Positions 55,030 through 64,000 of a DNA stretch of 64,000 bases are shown piece by piece. Position 1 is the first letter of the stretch, and each line of letters starts with the position of its first letter. Source of the stretch: Bacillus sp. S3 (lineage in GTDB: Bacteria; Bacillota; Bacilli; Bacillales; Cytobacillaceae); assembly GCF_005154805.1 (NCBI RefSeq), contig NZ_CP039727.1, positions 4,957,501 through 5,021,500 of the forward strand. Direction: 5' to 3'. The position numbers and the translations under genes are program-made. Below the pieces are notes generated by a model that was not told the origin of the DNA, did not search any database, and was given only the letters and a program-made list of their open reading frames with translations.

Positions 55030-56517
55030 TTACAATGTCACACCCTTTTTAAAAATTGCCATCTCTCTAAAATCATTTTTCTCGTTATTGACGAATTCGC
55101 CGCTTGCCACCTTAATGATGTACGCAATAAACTCTCGTAAGACGGCATCTGATTCCTTCTCAAGCAGGACTCCTGCATTAAAATCAATCCAGTGTGGCTT
55201 CGCTTCGTAAATCGGGGTATTCGTTGAAATTTTCATGGTTGGGACAAACGAGCCAAACGGCGTTCCGCGTCCGGTTGTAAATAAAACCAACTGGCACCCT
55301 GCCGCAGCTAAGGCGGAGGAGGCCACAAGATCATTACCGGGTGCGCTTAACAAATTGAGTCCCTTTTGTGTTAAGCGCTCACCGTATTTCAGGACATCGG
55401 TTACCGTGGATGTCCCTGCTTTTTGCGTACAGCCAAGGGACTTATCCTCCAAGGTGGTAATTCCCCCTGCTTTGTTTCCTGGGGATGGATTTTCATAGAC
55501 AGGTTGTTTATTTTCAATGAAGTACGCTTTGAAATCATTAATGAGATCGACTGTCTTTTCAAACACTTTCCCATCTACTGCCCGCTCCATTAGGATTGTT
55601 TCCGCACCGAACATTTCCGGCACCTCAGTCAGAACAGTGGTCCCCCCTTGGGCAACCAAGAAATCTGAGAATCTTCCGAGCAGAGGGTTAGCTGTAATAC
55701 CTGAAAATCCATCCGAGCCGCCGCATTTCAAACCTACTTTTAGCTCCGTTAACGGTACCTGTTCCCGCTTGTCGTCTTTTGCCTGGACATAGAGTTCCTT
55801 TAGAAGCTCAACACCTGCTTCGATTTCATCGGATACTTCCTGCGAGACTAAGAACTTCACACGTTCTTCATCAAACTCTCCTAAGCTTTCCTTCAATTCA
55901 TATAGATTGTTATTCTCACAGCCAAGCCCCAGCACGAGAACACCTCCTGCATTCGGATGCAGAACGGTATCGCGTAATATATTTCGTGTATTTTCATGGT
56001 CGTCGCCTAATTGCGAACAGCCATAATTATGCCTTAGTACTAATACATTTTCGAACGGAGCGATATCCCCTACTTCTTTTTCAAAAAGCTTGAGCATTCT
56101 TTCCGCCACACCGTTCACACACCCAACAGTGGGAACGATCCACAACTCGTTGCGAATCCCTACATCGCCGTTCTTCCTTTTGAATCCATTAAATGTGAGA
56201 TTCTCATGTTTATATGAAATCGTGTTAGGCGTCGGCAGATATTCATACTCCTGAATTCCATCTAAATTCGTTTTTGTATTATGAGTATGAACATGCTGGC
56301 CCACGAAAATATCCTCCACCGCATGCCCAATGGGGTAGCCATACTTAACCACATGCTCTCCCCCTGCAATCGGTTTGACAGCAATTTTATGTCCTCTTGG
56401 CACATCACATTTAAGTTCGATGACCTCTTCACCAACGGTAAAGGTTTGACCCGATCTGAAATCCTTAAGCGCTACAACTACATTATCAATATCGTGAATT
56501 TGGATGATATCCAACAC
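55030..56517 (-). CDS. uxaA: Altronate dehydratase
   Basis: 495 residues. An N-terminal SAF domain (about 1-95; GEEVIELKCDVPRGHKIAVK) precedes the large catalytic part with LRHNYGCSQLGDDHENTR, GGVLVLGLGCENN, LKCGGSDGFSGITANPLLG and CTQKAGTSTV, as in UxaA. It dehydrates D-altronate to 2-keto-3-deoxygluconate in galacturonate breakdown. It starts at a GTG overlapping the uxaB stop (TAGTG). Last gene of the operon; no terminator recognised. Confidence 0.92.
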   Translation of the reverse strand: MLDIIQIHDIDNVVVALKDFRSGQTFTVGEEVIELKCDVPRGHKIAVKPIAGGEHVVKYGYPIGHAVEDIFVGQHVHTHNTKTNLDGIQEYEYLPTPNTISYKHENLTFNGFKRKNGDVGIRNELWIVPTVGCVNGVAERMLKLFEKEVGDIAPFENVLVLRHNYGCSQLGDDHENTRNILRDTVLHPNAGGVLVLGLGCENNNLYELKESLGEFDEERVKFLVSQEVSDEIEAGVELLKELYVQAKDDKREQVPLTELKVGLKCGGSDGFSGITANPLLGRFSDFLVAQGGTTVLTEVPEMFGAETILMERAVDGKVFEKTVDLINDFKAYFIENKQPVYENPSPGNKAGGITTLEDKSLGCTQKAGTSTVTDVLKYGERLTQKGLNLLSAPGNDLVASSALAAAGCQLVLFTTGRGTPFGSFVPTMKISTNTPIYEAKPHWIDFNAGVLLEKESDAVLREFIAYIIKVASGEFVNNEKNDFREMAIFKKGVTL

Positions 56518-58001
56518 TACAATTCCCCCCGAATGCTGGCTATTTTTTTCCCTAAAATAGCTTCGACCGCCTGCTTCATTCCCACTGTCTCTATTTCATA
56601 TAAATCCCTTGTAACAGCAGCAGTTAATCCAGGGATCTCATTTAAATCCTGTTCCCACAGTTTTTCGTAACCTAGTAAGCTTGTAACAATCGCCATCACG
56701 CTCTCGCTGGTCCCATTGTATTGGCTCCATTGCTTGCTGAACAAATTCAGGACATCCGGATCATCCGCTAGCTGAATGGTCTCCTCTCCTCTTTTCCCTT
56801 TATAGAAGGAAATCAGTGCGGCAAGTGAGAAAACAAGCTTCCTTGGCAGTTCCTGTGTCCGATTGTAAAATGCGAGTAATGAGGGAAGATTTCTTGTCTT
56901 GAACTTAGACAGCGAATTAAGTGAAATGCTTAATAAGAAATGCTGCATATAAGGATTCCTGAATCTTTCTACCACAGCATCAGCAAAGGATCGTAATTCA
57001 TCCGGAGGCAGATCTAATGTCGGAATAATTTCATCGTAAATGAGCCCTTTAACAAATTCCCCTGCCACCTCATGGTCAATCGCCTCCGCTACCGTGTCTA
57101 AACCATATAGGTAGGAAACCGGTGTCATCGCTGTATGAGCACCATTTAAAATGCGAACCTTTCTTGTTCGGTAGGGAGTCATGTCATCGACAAACAGAGT
57201 ATGTAACCCTGCTAAATGGGCAGGAAATTCCTGACGAATCCATTTCGGCCCCTCTATGACAAAGAGATGATAATGTTCGGCCACCACCACAAACGGATCA
57301 TGATAACCCAACTCCTCCGTTACTTCCTCAATCGTCTCTCGCGGGAATCCTGATACAATTCGATCGACCAGGGTATTGCAGAAGGTATTGGCCTCATGAA
57401 TCCACTGGGCAAACTCTTCACCAAGATGCCAAAGCCCTGCATACTTTAGGATGATTTCCTTTAATCTTTCCCCATTCCGCTCGATCAGCTCACAGGGGAT
57501 GATGATCATGCCTTTTTCCTTGTCTCCTTGAAAGGCTTGATAACGCTGATAAAGGAACGCGGTTAATTTTCCCGGAAAGCTCTTTTGCGGGCGGTCTTCT
57601 AAACGATCCTCTTCGTGAAAGGCGATCCCAGCTTCCGTTGTATTGGAAAAAACAAACCGGAGAATCGGACTCATAGCCAGTTCTAGATAGTCATGATAGT
57701 GTGTAAACAAATTGATTCCTCTGCTAATGCTGTTGATGATCGTATGTTCCTTAACGGGTTTCCCTTCCTTAACACCTTGCAAGTACAGGGTAAATAGACC
57801 ATCCTGTGCGTTCAGCTTCTCTATCTTTTCCTGTCCGCGCGGCTGAACGACGACAACACTTCCGTTAAAAAGATCTTGCTTATTCATGACATCAATTTGC
57901 CAGTCAACAAACGCTCGCAGAAAATTCCCTTCGCCAAATTGCAGCACTTTCTCAGGGTATGCAGGGGGATTTCCCACTAACCCCTTATTTAATGGCTCCA
58001 T
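56517..58001 (-). CDS. uxaB: Tagaturonate reductase (altronate oxidoreductase)
   Basis: 494 residues of the polyol/mannonate dehydrogenase family. N-terminal [20 protein letters not shown] is the NAD-binding start; [24 protein letters not shown] and the catalytic [18 protein letters not shown] follow. It reduces D-tagaturonate to D-altronate with NADH. It lies between uxaC and uxaA, the order of the galacturonate pathway. UxuB (fructuronate reductase) is the close alternative; linkage to uxaA supports UxaB. Confidence 0.9.
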   Translation of the reverse strand: MEPLNKGLVGNPPAYPEKVLQFGEGNFLRAFVDWQIDVMNKQDLFNGSVVVVQPRGQEKIEKLNAQDGLFTLYLQGVKEGKPVKEHTIINSISRGINLFTHYHDYLELAMSPILRFVFSNTTEAGIAFHEEDRLEDRPQKSFPGKLTAFLYQRYQAFQGDKEKGMIIIPCELIERNGERLKEIILKYAGLWHLGEEFAQWIHEANTFCNTLVDRIVSGFPRETIEEVTEELGYHDPFVVVAEHYHLFVIEGPKWIRQEFPAHLAGLHTLFVDDMTPYRTRKVRILNGAHTAMTPVSYLYGLDTVAEAIDHEVAGEFVKGLIYDEIIPTLDLPPDELRSFADAVVERFRNPYMQHFLLSISLNSLSKFKTRNLPSLLAFYNRTQELPRKLVFSLAALISFYKGKRGEETIQLADDPDVLNLFSKQWSQYNGTSESVMAIVTSLLGYEKLWEQDLNEIPGLTAAVTRDLYEIETVGMKQAVEAILGKKIASIRGEL

Positions 58002-58028
58002 GCTTGCCCCTCCTCATGTATTGGGCTT

Positions 58029-59432
58029 TTATTCAAATTGAAAATACTCTTTTGCATTGGTATAAGAGACGCTCTGAGCGATGCCCCCTAAAAACGGGAT
58101 GTCATTTGGTACCTCCCCATTTTCCACCCATTCACCGATGAGTGAGCAAAATAAGCGTCTAAAATACTCATGACGTGTATAGGATAGAAAGCTCCGGGAA
58201 TCTGTCAGCATCCCAATAAAGCGGGTGAATAGACCAACATTGGCCAGCGACCGCATTTGATCGAGCATGCCTGATTTATGATCATTGAACCACCACGCGG
58301 TTCCAAATTGAATTTTCCCTGGGATGCCGTCCCCCTGAAAACAACCAATCATGGCGGCAATAACTTCATTATCCGCCGGATTGAGCGAATAAATAATCGT
58401 TTTAGGCAGGGCATCTTCACTCTCTAAAGCATTCAATAATTGGGCTAATGGTTTGGCAACTTTGTCATCATTGATGGAGTCATATCCTGTATCAGATCCC
58501 AATTCCCGGAACATCCTTGTGTTATTGTTCCGTAAGGCATTGATGTGGAACTGCATCGCCCAGCCTAATTCCGCATATAGCTTCCCAAGGAACGTTAAGG
58601 TATAGCTTTTATATTTCTTTTCATCTTCGTCAGAGACCTTTTTACCCGCTAATGCCTGTTGAAAAATGCGGGCTGCTTCTTCCTTTGTTGCTTCCGCGTA
58701 CATCATCGTATCGATGGCATGGTCAGAAACTCTTCCCCCAACGGAATGGAAAAAGCGAACTCTCGATTCAAGGGACTGTAAAAAGTCATCATACGATGCA
58801 ATGGCTCGATCGGATACCTCTTGGAGCTTCGTTACCCACTCAAGAAAGCCATCCCGATTAATCTCAAGTCCTTTATCTGGGCGGAAGCTAGGCAATACCT
58901 TTACATCAAAGTCGGCTTCTTCTGTTAATAATTGATGATATTCAAGAGAATCGACAGGATCGTCTGTTGTACACACCACTTGAACATTTGATTTTTTAAT
59001 AAAGTCTCTTGCACCAAATCCGTCACTCGCAAGTAAGGCATTCACTTTTTCCCAAATGGCCGGTGCATTCTCCCTATTTAACAGCTCATGAATACCAAAG
59101 TATCTCTGGAGCTCTAAATGAGTCCAATTGTACAGCGGATTTCCAATGGTCATGGGAACGGTTTCCGCCCAAGCCAAGAACTTATCATAATCACTTGCAT
59201 TGCCCGTTATAAACGATTCCTCCACACCATTCGCTCTCATGAGACGCCATTTATAGTGGTCACCTGATAACCAGATATCGGTGATGTTTTTGAATCGTTT
59301 ATTTTCGTAAATCTCCTTAGGACTCAAATGGCAGTGATAATCAATGATCGGCATATCCTTGGCATATTCATGATAGAGACGGATAGAGGTCTCATTATTT
59401 AATAAAAAGTTCTCATCCATGAAGTTTTTCAT
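58029..59432 (-). CDS. uxaC: Glucuronate/galacturonate isomerase
   Basis: 467 residues, amidohydrolase fold. Start region MPIIDYHCHLSPKEIYENKR has the metal His pair; other motifs are CTTDDPVDSLEYH, MQFHINALRNNNTRMFRELG with the conserved R, and LTDSRSFLSYTRHEYFRR. It converts D-glucuronate to fructuronate and D-galacturonate to tagaturonate, the first step for both uronates. The start ATG follows AAGGATGGATGAAAA. Confidence 0.94.
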   Translation of the reverse strand: MKNFMDENFLLNNETSIRLYHEYAKDMPIIDYHCHLSPKEIYENKRFKNITDIWLSGDHYKWRLMRANGVEESFITGNASDYDKFLAWAETVPMTIGNPLYNWTHLELQRYFGIHELLNRENAPAIWEKVNALLASDGFGARDFIKKSNVQVVCTTDDPVDSLEYHQLLTEEADFDVKVLPSFRPDKGLEINRDGFLEWVTKLQEVSDRAIASYDDFLQSLESRVRFFHSVGGRVSDHAIDTMMYAEATKEEAARIFQQALAGKKVSDEDEKKYKSYTLTFLGKLYAELGWAMQFHINALRNNNTRMFRELGSDTGYDSINDDKVAKPLAQLLNALESEDALPKTIIYSLNPADNEVIAAMIGCFQGDGIPGKIQFGTAWWFNDHKSGMLDQMRSLANVGLFTRFIGMLTDSRSFLSYTRHEYFRRLFCSLIGEWVENGEVPNDIPFLGGIAQSVSYTNAKEYFQFE

Positions 59433-59450
59433 TTTTCATCCATCCTTCTC

Positions 59451-60311
59451 TCATTTTTTTAAAACCGCCTTTGCTTTTTCGTATTGATCCAATAAATAGG
59501 CCATGCTTCCATCAATATGAGGCTCTGTCGTACTTTCCATTAATATGGTGATATACGGCTTTTTCCTCTTTACGAAATGAAATAAAACATCATAATGTAA
59601 CAGTCCATGACCAACAGGAACCATCTTGACTTGATCATCCTCAATGATAAAATCCTTGGCGTGCAGAATAACCATCCTGTCGCCAAAAAGGTCAAAAGCT
59701 TCTTGAATAACGGCATCCTGATGTTGATAATTATCGCGGGAAATAAAGTTGGCTGGGTCATAGATGACTTGGAGATTGTTCGAAGGGATCAAATCAAGCA
59801 GCCGCTTCATCAGTAAGGGGGTATGGATCGGGTGGTTGATTCCCCCTTCAATGCCAACGATGACGCCAAATTTCTCAGCTTCTTGAACAAGCTCCTTCAC
59901 ACTTTCGACTACTTCAAGAAAGGGTTGTTCCTGATAGTTCTCTTCCGTGTAAACCATCTCCGCCCTTACGTTTCCGGTTTCTGTTCCGACAATACTGCAG
60001 CCAAAATCCCTTGCAAATCGGATATGCTCTTTGAAACGGTCCAATTCCATTCTTCTTTGCGTGAGGTCTGGATGAATCATATTGATGTAGCAGCCCAGGA
60101 CTGCAATGTGCAAATCTCTCCTTTTGAAAATACTTCCAATGGTGTGGGCAAAACCAGGACTTAAACTTCCTAACTCAGAATTGACATCCGTTAAGGATTT
60201 TTTCAGTGCCAATTGAACAGACGTGAGTCCTTTTTTGGCAACCACATCTGCTACTTCCTCTAGGGATGGGTTTTGAATATCGTGTGCTCTAATGCCAATA
60301 TTCGCGATCAT
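59451..60311 (-). CDS. Sugar isomerase/epimerase-type TIM-barrel protein
   Basis: 286 residues of the xylose-isomerase-like TIM barrel family. A likely metal set can be read: E155 (VGIEGGINHP), D185 (VIYDPANF), H217 (ILHAKDF) and E259 (ILMESTTEP). Such proteins isomerise or epimerise sugars and keto-acids. Placement between kduD and uxaC suggests a uronate intermediate, but the exact reaction cannot be assigned. AGGTGCA-type site before the ATG. Confidence 0.75.
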   Translation of the reverse strand: MIANIGIRAHDIQNPSLEEVADVVAKKGLTSVQLALKKSLTDVNSELGSLSPGFAHTIGSIFKRRDLHIAVLGCYINMIHPDLTQRRMELDRFKEHIRFARDFGCSIVGTETGNVRAEMVYTEENYQEQPFLEVVESVKELVQEAEKFGVIVGIEGGINHPIHTPLLMKRLLDLIPSNNLQVIYDPANFISRDNYQHQDAVIQEAFDLFGDRMVILHAKDFIIEDDQVKMVPVGHGLLHYDVLFHFVKRKKPYITILMESTTEPHIDGSMAYLLDQYEKAKAVLKK

Positions 60312-60341
60312 AAGTGCACCTCCATCTAGGTTTTGTTTTAG

Positions 60342-60376
60342 AAAAGCCGCATCACTATCACAGCGATACGGCTTTC
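60342..60376 (-). terminator. Hairpin between kduD and the TIM-barrel gene
   Basis: AAGCCGTATC/GATGCGGCTT stem with TTTTC after it on the minus strand. It may lower expression of the distal uxa genes relative to the kdu/kdg genes. Confidence 0.6.
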
Positions 60377-60388
60377 ATTCGGTTTTAT

Positions 60389-61171
60389 CTATCTAGCTAG
60401 CCAGCCACCGTCGACTGCTAGGATATGACCGTTCATATAATCCGACGCTTGGCTTGCCAGGAATACGACAACACCCATTAAGTCCGCTGGTGTGGCCCAG
60501 CGTCCGGCCGGGATCCGTGCGGTAATTTCTTTATGACGGACTTCGTCTTCCCGAATCGGTGCCGTATTCGCTGTCTCCACATACCCTGGCGCAATGGCGT
60601 TCGTTTGGATGCCATATTGGGCTAATTCATTGGCAAAGGCCCTCGTTACACCGGCAACGGCATGCTTACTAGCTGTATAGGGCGGGACGAATTTTCCTCC
60701 TTGGAAGGATAGCATCGAAGCCACATTAATGATCTTTCCGCTCTTTTGTTCCACCATCACCTTGGCGACTTCTTGACTTAAAAAGTAAACAGAATTCAAA
60801 TTAAGCTCCATGACAGCATCCCAATCCTCCGCCTTATACTCAAGAAGCGGTGCCCTTCGAATCGTACCGGCATTGTTGACTAAAATATCAATCCTTCCAT
60901 ACGTGCTGACGCAGGCGGCCACAATATTCTTAATCGCTTCCCGGTCCGTTAAATCGGCTTGGAAGAATTCCACGCGGCGGCCTTCCGCTTCAATTAGTTC
61001 CCTTGTTTCATCCCAGTTCGTACCGTGGGTAACAACAAATAAATCGGCACCGGCTTTGGCAAGTGCAACGGCATAGCCTTGTCCTAATCCCGTATTTCCG
61101 CCTGTAACAATCGCTACCTTGCCTGCTAGTGAGAAAAAGTCTAATGAGAATTCATGTAATGATGTGCTCAT
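60389..61171 (-). CDS. kduD: 2-dehydro-3-deoxy-D-gluconate 5-dehydrogenase
   Basis: 260 residues from the ATG at 61171 (GAGGAGG upstream; 59 upstream in-frame codons are discarded). SDR motifs TGGNTGLGQGYAVALAKAGA, LVNNAGTIRRAP, NVASMLSFQGGK and YTASKHAVAG, with C-terminal HILAVDGGWLAR. The NTGLGQG and GTIRRAP sequences are typical of KduD. It interconverts 2,5-diketo-3-deoxygluconate and KDG in breakdown of unsaturated uronates from pectin-like polymers. Confidence 0.92.
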   Translation of the reverse strand: MSTSLHEFSLDFFSLAGKVAIVTGGNTGLGQGYAVALAKAGADLFVVTHGTNWDETRELIEAEGRRVEFFQADLTDREAIKNIVAACVSTYGRIDILVNNAGTIRRAPLLEYKAEDWDAVMELNLNSVYFLSQEVAKVMVEQKSGKIINVASMLSFQGGKFVPPYTASKHAVAGVTRAFANELAQYGIQTNAIAPGYVETANTAPIREDEVRHKEITARIPAGRWATPADLMGVVVFLASQASDYMNGHILAVDGGWLAR

Positions 61172-61208
61172 TCTTTTTAAGCCTCCTCGTTCGTATTCCA
61201 GTTCTCGA

Positions 61209-62039
61209 TTATCGCAAATCTTCCATTTTGACAAAATCCATGTCATCGTACGTAATGTTCTCTCCACACATTCCCCAAATAAAAGTGTAGTTGCTGGTTG
61301 CTGTCCCCGTATGGATGGACCAGCTTGGAGAAATGGCCGCCTGCTCATTTTTCAGGACAAGATGTCTCGTTTCATTTGGCTGTCCCATAAAGTGGAACAC
61401 GCGAGTTTCCGGCTCCATATCAAAGTATAAGTACACTTCCATCCGGCGTTCATGGGTATGACACGGCATCGTGTTCCACACACTTCCAGGTGACAGCATG
61501 GTGAGTCCCATTTGAAGCTGACAGCTTTCACACACATTCGGATGCACGTACTGATAGATTTTTCTTTCATTTAATGTTCCGGGCTCCCCAGCTTCCAGCG
61601 GCTTAATGTTGTTGATATCAATTTTCACCGTTGGGTACGTATGGTGAGCAGGAGTCGAATTAATATAAAACTTGGCCGGGTTATGGGCATCCTTAGAACC
61701 AAAGAAGACTTCCTTTGTTCCTCTTCCCACGTAAAGACCGTCACGGCGTTCCATATCATACTGGACTCCATCAAGAACGACGAAGCCATCGCCGCCAATA
61801 TTAATGATTCCCAGCTCACGGCGCTCAAGGAAATAATTTACCCCTAGCTCTTTATCCATTTGAATGGTTAATTCTTCTTCGGTTGGTGTGACTCCACCAA
61901 AAATCATCCGGTCCACATGTGTATACGTTAAATGGACCTGGCCTGGTTCAAATAGAGTCTCCATTAAAAAATGCTTTCGTAATTCATCTGTATTGTAGCG
62001 TTTGATCTCTTCAGGGTGGTTCGCGTAACGTGTCTCCAC
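61209..62039 (-). CDS. kduI: 5-dehydro-4-deoxy-D-glucuronate isomerase
   Basis: 276 residues, cupin-type isomerase, from a GTG at 62039 preceded by AGGAGG; the longer frame would overlap kdgK and is rejected. Motifs ETRYANHPEEIKRYNTDELR at the start, KEVFFGSKDAHNPAKFY, and the metal-binding PCHTHERRMEVYLYF. It acts just before KduD on 4-deoxy-5-ketouronate. Length equals the usual ~278. Confidence 0.94.
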   Translation of the reverse strand: METRYANHPEEIKRYNTDELRKHFLMETLFEPGQVHLTYTHVDRMIFGGVTPTEEELTIQMDKELGVNYFLERRELGIINIGGDGFVVLDGVQYDMERRDGLYVGRGTKEVFFGSKDAHNPAKFYINSTPAHHTYPTVKIDINNIKPLEAGEPGTLNERKIYQYVHPNVCESCQLQMGLTMLSPGSVWNTMPCHTHERRMEVYLYFDMEPETRVFHFMGQPNETRHLVLKNEQAAISPSWSIHTGTATSNYTFIWGMCGENITYDDMDFVKMEDLR

Positions 62040-62079
62040 ACTCCATTCCTCCTCTATAAAAATATCTATAAGAAACTGC

Positions 62080-63093
62080 TTATCTAAGAATTTTTCCAGG
62101 TTCAAGCCTAGCAAATTGGTTGATCTCAACCTCGGAGAACGTATTGCAATCCCCGTGAATGGTATGTTTTAAAACAGATGCAGCCGTTGCAAAGGATACA
62201 ATCTGTTCAGGCGCCTGCTCTTTCAGAATTCCGTTGAGAATTCCTGCCGCAAAGGCGTCCCCGCCGCCCACACGATCCACGATGTGATCGATGGTGTAAA
62301 CCTTTGATTGATACAGTTCTCCTCCACTATAAAAATTGCCTTGTAGTGTATGGGTCGAGGCTGAGAGCACCTGACGGAAAGTAGAACTCATGTATTGGAT
62401 GTTCGGATACGACTGCTTAATTTTTTGATAGTAATAGTCAAGCTTGGCATCAGGGACCATCGCTTCATCCGCTTTTTCAATGCCCAGCAAATAAAGCGCA
62501 TCTAACTCGCCGCAAAAGCAAATATCCACAAATGGAAGAAGGGTGCGAATCGCTTCCGCCGCTTCTTGGTGACTCCATAATTTGGCCCGGTAGTTAAAAT
62601 CAAGGCTGGTTGTCACCCCATGTTCCTTCGCTTTTCTCAAGGAGTGTAAGACCACTTCCCTCATATTCGGAGAAAGGGCAGCCGAAATGCTAGAAACATG
62701 GAACAGGTCTGCTCCACGGAACACTGCATCAAAGTCTATTTCTTCAATCGTTAGGGTAGAAAAGCTAGAATACTTTCGGTCATAGGTGACCTGCGGACTT
62801 CTAGGGCCGGACCCTAACTCCAGATAATAGGTACCTAACCGCTCTCCACCTTTTAATACGAAATCTGTATGAACGCCATAGGACTTCAATTGGCGTTCCA
62901 CTGCGGTTCCAAGCATATTATCGGGGATCTTGCTCATCGCAAACACATCATGACCAAAATGCGCTAACGAAACACCAACATTGGTCTCCGCTCCGCCATA
63001 GTGCATCATGGCCTGATTGGCTTGGGAGAGCCTCTCCCCTACATGGGTAGAGAATCGAAGTAAAATTTCTCCTAGAGTAATAATCTTTTTCAT
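62080..63093 (-). CDS. kdgK: 2-keto-3-deoxygluconate kinase
   Basis: 337 residues of the PfkB/ribokinase family. N-terminal ITLGEILLRFSTHVGERLSQ and GGAETNVGVSLAHFG; C-terminal VDRVGGGDAFAAGILNG with the catalytic Asp and anion hole. It phosphorylates KDG to KDPG, joining the kdu and uxa branches before the aldolase. It lies 3 bases after kdgA. Confidence 0.92.
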   Translation of the reverse strand: MKKIITLGEILLRFSTHVGERLSQANQAMMHYGGAETNVGVSLAHFGHDVFAMSKIPDNMLGTAVERQLKSYGVHTDFVLKGGERLGTYYLELGSGPRSPQVTYDRKYSSFSTLTIEEIDFDAVFRGADLFHVSSISAALSPNMREVVLHSLRKAKEHGVTTSLDFNYRAKLWSHQEAAEAIRTLLPFVDICFCGELDALYLLGIEKADEAMVPDAKLDYYYQKIKQSYPNIQYMSSTFRQVLSASTHTLQGNFYSGGELYQSKVYTIDHIVDRVGGGDAFAAGILNGILKEQAPEQIVSFATAASVLKHTIHGDCNTFSEVEINQFARLEPGKILR

Positions 63094-63096
63094 ATT

Positions 63097-63744
63097 TTAA
63101 GCCTCTCTAGCAATCTGGACTTTTTTCACATATTCTCTTGCATATTCCGTAATTTTTGCAAAATCGCCTGTTTTAGCCGGGGCTATTAAGCTGCCGCCCA
63201 CACCAACTGCGACGCAGCCATTTTTAATCCATTGCCCGACATTATCTAAGTCCACTCCACCTGTTGGCATCAAGTTGATTTGTGGCAGCGGTCCTTTGAC
63301 GGCTTTTACGAAGTCCGGGCCAAAGGCGTTTCCAGGGAATAGTTTGACGATATCTACCCCTGCCTCGAGCGCATGCTTCATTTCTGTAATGGTCATACAG
63401 CCCGGCATATAAGGAATTTGATAGAGATTACAAAGTTTGGCACTTTCTAAGTCAAAGGTTGGACTGACCACAAACTGTGCGCCTGCGAGGATGGCAATCC
63501 TTGCGGTCATAGCATCCAGGACGGTTCCCGCCCCAATAACCACTTCTTTGTGTTCCTGATAGATGGAAGCTAATTGTTTGATGACCTCGTCGGCACCTTT
63601 TACCGTAAAGGTCACTTCAATTGCCGTGATACCGCCATTTACGCATGCCTCTGAAATATTGACCGCCTCTTCTTTTGAGTCCGCTCTTACGACAGCAACC
63701 ACACCACAATTCAAAATTTTATGTAATATAGGAAATTTATTCAC
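63097..63744 (-). CDS. kdgA: KDPG aldolase
   Basis: 215 residues from a GTG at 63744 with GGGGGGATAAT upstream. Class I aldolase barrel with catalytic Glu in AIEVTFTVKGA, VIGAGTVLD, VSPTFD and the Schiff-base Lys in DIVKLFPGNAFGP. It splits KDPG into pyruvate and glyceraldehyde 3-phosphate, the exit of the pathway. First gene of the uronate operon in the window. Confidence 0.93.
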   Translation of the reverse strand: MNKFPILHKILNCGVVAVVRADSKEEAVNISEACVNGGITAIEVTFTVKGADEVIKQLASIYQEHKEVVIGAGTVLDAMTARIAILAGAQFVVSPTFDLESAKLCNLYQIPYMPGCMTITEMKHALEAGVDIVKLFPGNAFGPDFVKAVKGPLPQINLMPTGGVDLDNVGQWIKNGCVAVGVGGSLIAPAKTGDFAKITEYAREYVKKVQIAREA

Positions 63745-64000
63745 ATTATCCCCCCTATCATTGGTCTTCACATTGAAAAATCGCAACATTAGGAAATCTT
63801 CACACCATGATTGTATTAAAGGATGTAAGGGGTTACAATTCGATTCAGCAAAACCCTTAAAATCTTAAACCTTTATCTTAAATATTTATATATTAAGAAA
63901 AGCGCAAGGCGCCTGAAGCTGGACAATTCTCAAAGTCTAAATTTCTTTTTTATCTTTGAAAAAAAAAAACTAACCACCCAATGGATGATTAGTGTCAAAG
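63745..64000. other. Leader region of the uronate operon
   Basis: AT-rich, with TTTTCTTAATATATAAATA on the minus strand and a short AAAGCGCAAGGCGCC motif common in Bacillus spacers. No clear promoter, cre or regulator operator could be fixed. No regulator gene for the operon is inside the window. Confidence 0.35.

Noticed and set aside
54880..55035. Open + strand frame encoding a charged peptide (WIIENRQSDLTDVMNEMERK)
   Set aside because: No start codon context or recognisable family, and it runs into the uxaA end; noted only as a possible remnant.
61172..61348. 59-residue N-terminal extension of KduD
   Set aside because: It overlaps kduI; the ATG at 61171 has a strong ribosome site and gives the normal SDR length.
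62040..62129. N-terminal extension of KduI by 30 residues
   Set aside because: It would overlap kdgK; the GTG at 62039 follows AGGAGG and gives the normal family length.

Overview
The window looks like chromosome of a low-G+C, spore-forming Bacillaceae bacterium (Bacillus/Neobacillus type). The support is AGGAGG-type ribosome sites, many GTG/TTG starts, sigma-A promoters, cre-like sites, a near-textbook pbuE adenine riboswitch, a licR-licBCAH type locus, a glv/mal maltose locus, a KinB-like orphan kinase and a heterocycloanthracin-type peptide. No rRNA, tRNA or CRISPR array was seen.

Layout: (1) 1-3.8 kb, an OmpR-type two-component system (the kinase runs off the left edge) with a YncE-like lipoprotein and a His-rich YtkA-like lipoprotein. 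(2) 4.1-5.5 kb, adenine riboswitch and pbuE; 5.6-6.8 kb, orphan sporulation-type kinase. (3) 7.3-15.3 kb, beta-glucoside PTS operon (licB-licC-licA-licH-mupG-like-GH1) and its PRD regulator licR. (4) 15.8-18.9 kb, Cys/Gly-rich bacteriocin precursor, small membrane protein and an intact IS256-family element with an 8-bp target duplication. (5) 18.9-20.5 kb, exported SPOR/phosphodiester-glycosidase protein. (6) 22-26.4 kb, maltose-type PTS operon (IICB, 6-phospho-alpha-glucosidase, RpiR regulator, separate IIA). (7) 27.3-34.7 kb, a BMP-type ABC importer interleaved with two short-chain dehydrogenases and a LacI regulator. (8) 35.4-36.4 kb, wreck of a sigma-54 activator. (9) 37-41.9 kb, NCS1 permease, signal-less solute-binding-like protein, NicX-like enzyme and PucR regulator, probably for an N-heterocycle. 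(10) 42.4 kb, solitary class III cyclase-like protein. (11) 43.5-51.4 kb, two 0.9-kb direct repeats, each with an L25/Ctc gene, bracketing a G+C-richer metN-metI-luxS-metQ-mtnN block and a CW-repeat surface protein. (12) 51.6-54.5 kb, cobalamin-riboswitch operon encoding a prenyltransferase-repeat surface protein, a DUF4430 protein and an ECF S component, resembling a split intrinsic-factor/transcobalamin plus its transporter. (13) 55-63.7 kb, uronate operon (kdgA-kdgK-kduI-kduD-TIM barrel-uxaC-uxaB-uxaA).

Intergenic regions are long and hold at least three dispersed repeat families: a ~330-bp unit with AAACATTTGATTGAAA motifs (four full copies, one partial), a ~130-bp hairpin unit whose stem shows compensatory changes (two copies), and a ~40-bp unit ending GGGGTCTGACCCC (four copies). 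The strongest candidate for an undescribed system is the B12-riboswitch operon at 52-54.4 kb; the NicX/PucR cluster and the BMP/SDR operon come next. All functions are read from sequence pattern and memory of families; no database search was run.
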